Assembly (NCBI GenBank): GCA_038527375.1
Contig: JBCBFU010000060.1
Span: 1 to 16,391, forward strand
From: Shimia_B sp038527375
Lineage (GTDB): Bacteria; Pseudomonadota; Alphaproteobacteria; Rhodobacterales; Rhodobacteraceae
Reading direction: 5' to 3'
DNA: 16,391 nucleotides
The notes under the pieces were generated by a model, which was not told the origin of the DNA, did not search any database, and was given only the letters and a program-made list of their open reading frames with translations. A program made the position numbers and the translations under genes. Positions 13,851 to 16,391 of the stretch are shown in pieces. Numbering within the stretch: the stretch's first letter is position 1; each line of letters begins with the position of its first letter.

Positions 13851-15006
13851 AGGATTGGCAATCGGCGATCAGTCTGTCGAGAAAGGCTTCGCCCGCCTCG
13901 AACTGTTCTACCGAGATATATTCGTTGGGCTGATGCGCAAGCGCGATGTCACCGGGGCCACAGACCACGGTCGAATAGCCGCCCTTCTGGAACCAGCCGC
14001 CATCGGTACCGTAAGGCACGGTGTTGTCCCCGTTGTCGCCCGTCAGGCGGCGCACCAGTTCCTCGGCCGGGCCGCCCGGTTCGGGCATGATCCCGGGTCC
14101 GGGGGCCAAAACGCGGCAATTGACCCCGGCCTCGGGGCGCTTGGCTTTAATCTCGGTATCGATTTGCGCGCAGAACGCCTGAAAATCCGTGAAATCGCGG
14201 CCATCCATGCCCGAGGGCACGTTGCGCACATCCACCGAGAACGAGCAATCCTTGGCCGTGATATTATGGGCCGTACCGCCGTTGATCATGCCGACATGGA
14301 GCGTCGTGTAGGGCGGATCGAACATGGCGTCTTCGTCGCGCACGGGTTTGGTGCGATTGGCGGCGTTGCGCTCGGTCAGCCAGTTGATCAGGCGCGCGGC
14401 GACCATGATCGCGCTGACGCCATCGTCAGGCTTTGAGGAATGCACTTCAAACCCCGTCACATCCACGAAACACGCGTCACAGCTTTTGTGGCCCTGCACC
14501 ACCCGCATGCCCGTGGGTTCCCCCACCACCACGGCCGAGGCGCGCGGCAGATCGCGTTTCATCGCGTCAACCAAGGGGCGCGCGCCCAAAAGACCGACCT
14601 CTTCGTCATAGGACAGTGCCAATTGAATGGGGCGCTTGAGGTTCGTCATCTTGGGCACCGCCGCCAAGGCCAGCGCCACGAACCCCTTCATATCCGTGGT
14701 GCCGCGGCCATAAAGCCGCCCGTCTTTTTCAACCACGGTCCATGGGTCTGTCACCCAATCCTGACCGTCTACAGGCACCACATCCGTATGGCCCGACAGC
14801 ACGACGCCGCCCTCAATCTCTGGCCCGATATGGGCATAGAGGTTCGCCTTCTGCCCCGTTTCGTCATAGTCGCGGTGGCAGGTGATGCCGTGACCGTTCA
14901 GGTAGTCCTCGACCCAGTCGATGAGGGGCAGGTTGCTATCACGGCTCACGGTCGGGAAGGCGATCAGCCGGTCCAGCATCTCGCGCGCGGTTAAAATCTG
15001 GGTCAT
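13849..15006 (-). CDS. argE: ArgE-type acetylornithine deacetylase / M20 family deacylase
   Basis: This 385-residue protein belongs to the ArgE/DapE branch of M20 zinc hydrolases. ArgE removes the acetyl group from N-acetylornithine. Metal and catalytic residues seen are SGHTDVVPVD (H73, D75), GRGTTDMKG (D105), SYDEEVG (E135/E136), GEPTG (E163) and AHQPNEY (H358). The ATG at 15006 overlaps the stop of the ABC ATPase gene (ATGA), which decides the start. An in-frame ATG at 15030 would add eight residues inside the ABC gene. It sits between a peptide ABC ATPase and another M20 enzyme, so its substrate may be an imported N-acyl amino acid rather than an arginine-pathway intermediate. The family call is firm; the exact ArgE function is less so. 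Confidence 0.85.
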   Translation of the reverse strand: MTQILTAREMLDRLIAFPTVSRDSNLPLIDWVEDYLNGHGITCHRDYDETGQKANLYAHIGPEIEGGVVLSGHTDVVPVDGQDWVTDPWTVVEKDGRLYGRGTTDMKGFVALALAAVPKMTNLKRPIQLALSYDEEVGLLGARPLVDAMKRDLPRASAVVVGEPTGMRVVQGHKSCDACFVDVTGFEVHSSKPDDGVSAIMVAARLINWLTERNAANRTKPVRDEDAMFDPPYTTLHVGMINGGTAHNITAKDCSFSVDVRNVPSGMDGRDFTDFQAFCAQIDTEIKAKRPEAGVNCRVLAPGPGIMPEPGGPAEELVRRLTGDNGDNTVPYGTDGGWFQKGGYSTVVCGPGDIALAHQPNEYISVEQFEAGEAFLDRLIADCQS

Positions 15007-16391
15007 GCGGTCCAGGTGTAGCCAGCCCATTCACCGGTCAGCACGCGATGGCCCGGGGCCACCTCGGCGTATTCCGAAGGTTTGGGATCATAGTCCAAAG
15101 GATGAATGGGCGACGGGATCGGACGGAAGTTCAGGTCGCGTTCCAACTTGCGATTGCGCGGGTCCGCAATCGGGACCGCTTTGAGCAGGCTTTGGGTGTA
15201 CGGATGCTGCGGGTTCTCGAAAATCGCGCGGCGGGGGCCGATTTCCACGATCCGGCCCAGATACATGACGCCCACCTGATGGCTCACCCGTTCGACCACG
15301 GCCATGTCGTGGCTGATGAACAGAAGTGAGATGCCCAGATCCGCCTGAAGCTCTAGAAGCAGGTTCAGTACCTGCGCCTGCACCGACACGTCGAGCGCCG
15401 ATACGGCCTCGTCCGCGACGATCAATTTGGGGTTCAGCGCGAGCGCACGGGCGATCGCGATCCGTTGGCGTTGGCCGCCGGACAATTCGTGCGGATAGCG
15501 GCGCATGAAACTGCGCGGCAACTCCACGCGGTCAAAGAGGCCTTCGATCCGCGTCTGAAGCTCCTTCCCGCTGAGAAGACCATAATTGCGGATGGGCTCG
15601 GCCACCTGATCGATCAACTGCATTTGCGGGTTGAGGCTCGCAAAGGGGTCCTGAAAGACCATCTGCATGTCACGGCGCGCCAGTTGCAGGTCCTTTTCAT
15701 CCAGACCCAGCACATCAACGCCATCCAGCGTCACCTGCCCCGACATCGGTTCCACCAACCGCAAGAGCGAGCGCCCGCACGAGGATTTGCCACAACCGGA
15801 TTCCCCCACCAGCGACAATGTCTGCCCCGCATTGATCGAAAAGCTCACATCCTCGACAGCGTGGACGTTCGCGACCGTGCGGCGGAAGAACCCGCCTTTG
15901 ACGGGAAAGCGCGTTGTCAGGTTCTTGACCTCGAGCAGCGTTTTATCGGTGCCGGTGATGGGCGGCACCGCGTCGGCGCTATCCCCCAGCAGGCGCATGG
16001 GCGCGGGCAGATCGGTGCCCGACATCTCTCCCAAACGCGGAACGGCCGCGAGCAGCGCCTTGGTGTAGTCGTGCTGCGGGTTCTCGAAAATCTCGGCGAC
16101 CGGCCCCTCTTCGACCTTTTCGCCGCGGAACATGACCACGACGCGGTCGGCCATCTGGGCCACCACGCTCATGTCGTGGGTGATGAACATGACGGCCGTT
16201 CCCGTTTCGCGCTTGAGCCGGTCGATCAGCGCGAGGATCTCGGCCTGGATTGTCACATCGAGCGCGGTCGTCGGCTCATCCGCGATCAAAAGGCGCGGTT
16301 CGCAGGCCAGCGCCATGGCGATCACCACGCGCTGGCGCATCCCGCCCGACAGTTCATGGGGGTATTGGGTCAAGCGGCGTTCAGGTTCCGG
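15003..16391 (-). CDS. Peptide ABC transporter, fused two-domain ATP-binding protein (5' end outside window)
   Basis: The reading frame runs to the window edge. The start and the first Walker A lie beyond base 16391, and the frame reads PEPERRLTQYPHELSGGMRQ from the edge. The first nucleotide-binding domain shows signature SGGMRQR, Walker B LLIADEPTTALD and H-loop FITHD. A linker with QHDYTKALLAAVP, typical of oligopeptide transporters, follows. The second domain is complete, with Walker A GESGCGKSS, signature LSGGQRQR, Walker B LIVADEAVSALD and H-loop FISHD, then NPQHPYTQSLLKAVP. The fusion corresponds to DppD plus DppF in one chain, as in GsiA or YejF. It energises import of peptides or similar solutes; permeases and binding protein should be upstream, outside the window. 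Its TGA overlaps the ATG of the ArgE-type gene by 4 nt. Confidence 0.93.
   Translation of the reverse strand, partial: PEPERRLTQYPHELSGGMRQRVVIAMALACEPRLLIADEPTTALDVTIQAEILALIDRLKRETGTAVMFITHDMSVVAQMADRVVVMFRGEKVEEGPVAEIFENPQHDYTKALLAAVPRLGEMSGTDLPAPMRLLGDSADAVPPITGTDKTLLEVKNLTTRFPVKGGFFRRTVANVHAVEDVSFSINAGQTLSLVGESGCGKSSCGRSLLRLVEPMSGQVTLDGVDVLGLDEKDLQLARRDMQMVFQDPFASLNPQMQLIDQVAEPIRNYGLLSGKELQTRIEGLFDRVELPRSFMRRYPHELSGGQRQRIAIARALALNPKLIVADEAVSALDVSVQAQVLNLLLELQADLGISLLFISHDMAVVERVSHQVGVMYLGRIVEIGPRRAIFENPQHPYTQSLLKAVPIADPRNRKLERDLNFRPIPSPIHPLDYDPKPSEYAEVAPGHRVLTGEWAGYTWTA

Noticed and set aside
13627..14436. A + strand 269-codon frame spanning the junction of the two M20 genes
   Set aside because: It runs antisense across two well-supported genes and their Shine-Dalgarno junction. 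It has no recognisable motif.

Overview
The window looks like chromosomal DNA from an alphaproteobacterium, most likely Rhodobacteraceae (Roseobacter group). This is inferred from the high-GC coding bias, the tight gene packing, and protein-level resemblance of GlmU, GlmS, MoaA, the fused peptide-ABC ATPase and the Kdo transferase to versions I associate with that family. No database search was possible. No rRNA, tRNA, CRISPR array, IS element or phage gene was found.

Layout. (1) 1-2015, + strand: the last 36 codons of one secreted RTX-type protein, then a complete 607-residue paralog. The paralog has an N-terminal beta-helix-like part, 25 gap-free RTX nonapeptides, and a C-terminal tail identical in protein sequence to its upstream neighbour. 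(2) 2046-3956, - strand: a HAD phosphatase of the phosphoglycolate phosphatase type, then a DegT/DnrJ-type PLP aminotransferase. (3) 4088-7911, + strand: glmU, glmS and an AlkD-like DNA alkylation repair protein, separated by 3 nt and then overlapping (ATGA), so probably one operon. (4) 7900-8382, - strand: a small lipoprotein of unknown function whose 3' end overlaps the alkD-like gene. (5) 8466-10653, + strand: moaA and a waaA/kdtA-type Kdo transferase, 1 nt apart. (6) 10645-16391, - strand, read right to left: a fused two-domain peptide ABC ATPase (5' end outside the window), an ArgE-type deacetylase, an M20D amidohydrolase, a KpsS/KpsC-like capsule protein, and a DxD glycosyltransferase. 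Spacing is tight or overlapping, so this is probably one transcript.

How the genes fit together. Much of the window concerns the cell surface. GlmS and GlmU make UDP-GlcNAc for peptidoglycan and lipid A. The WaaA-like enzyme adds Kdo to lipid A. The KpsS-like protein belongs to a family that includes capsule beta-Kdo transferases, and it is coupled to another glycosyltransferase. The RTX proteins are predicted to be exported by a type I system that is not in this window. The ABC ATPase with two different M20 hydrolases suggests uptake and deacylation or hydrolysis of peptides or N-acyl amino acids.

I found no clear undescribed multi-gene system. The oddest signals are an in-frame 9-bp minisatellite inside waaA (seven units, a Gly-X-Y tract), a run of ten consecutive RTX repeats that all place methionine at the buried hydrophobic position, an interrupted CA/TG dinucleotide run in a lipoprotein signal peptide, and convergent gene pairs whose stop codons lie inside each other's coding sequence at CTAG sites.
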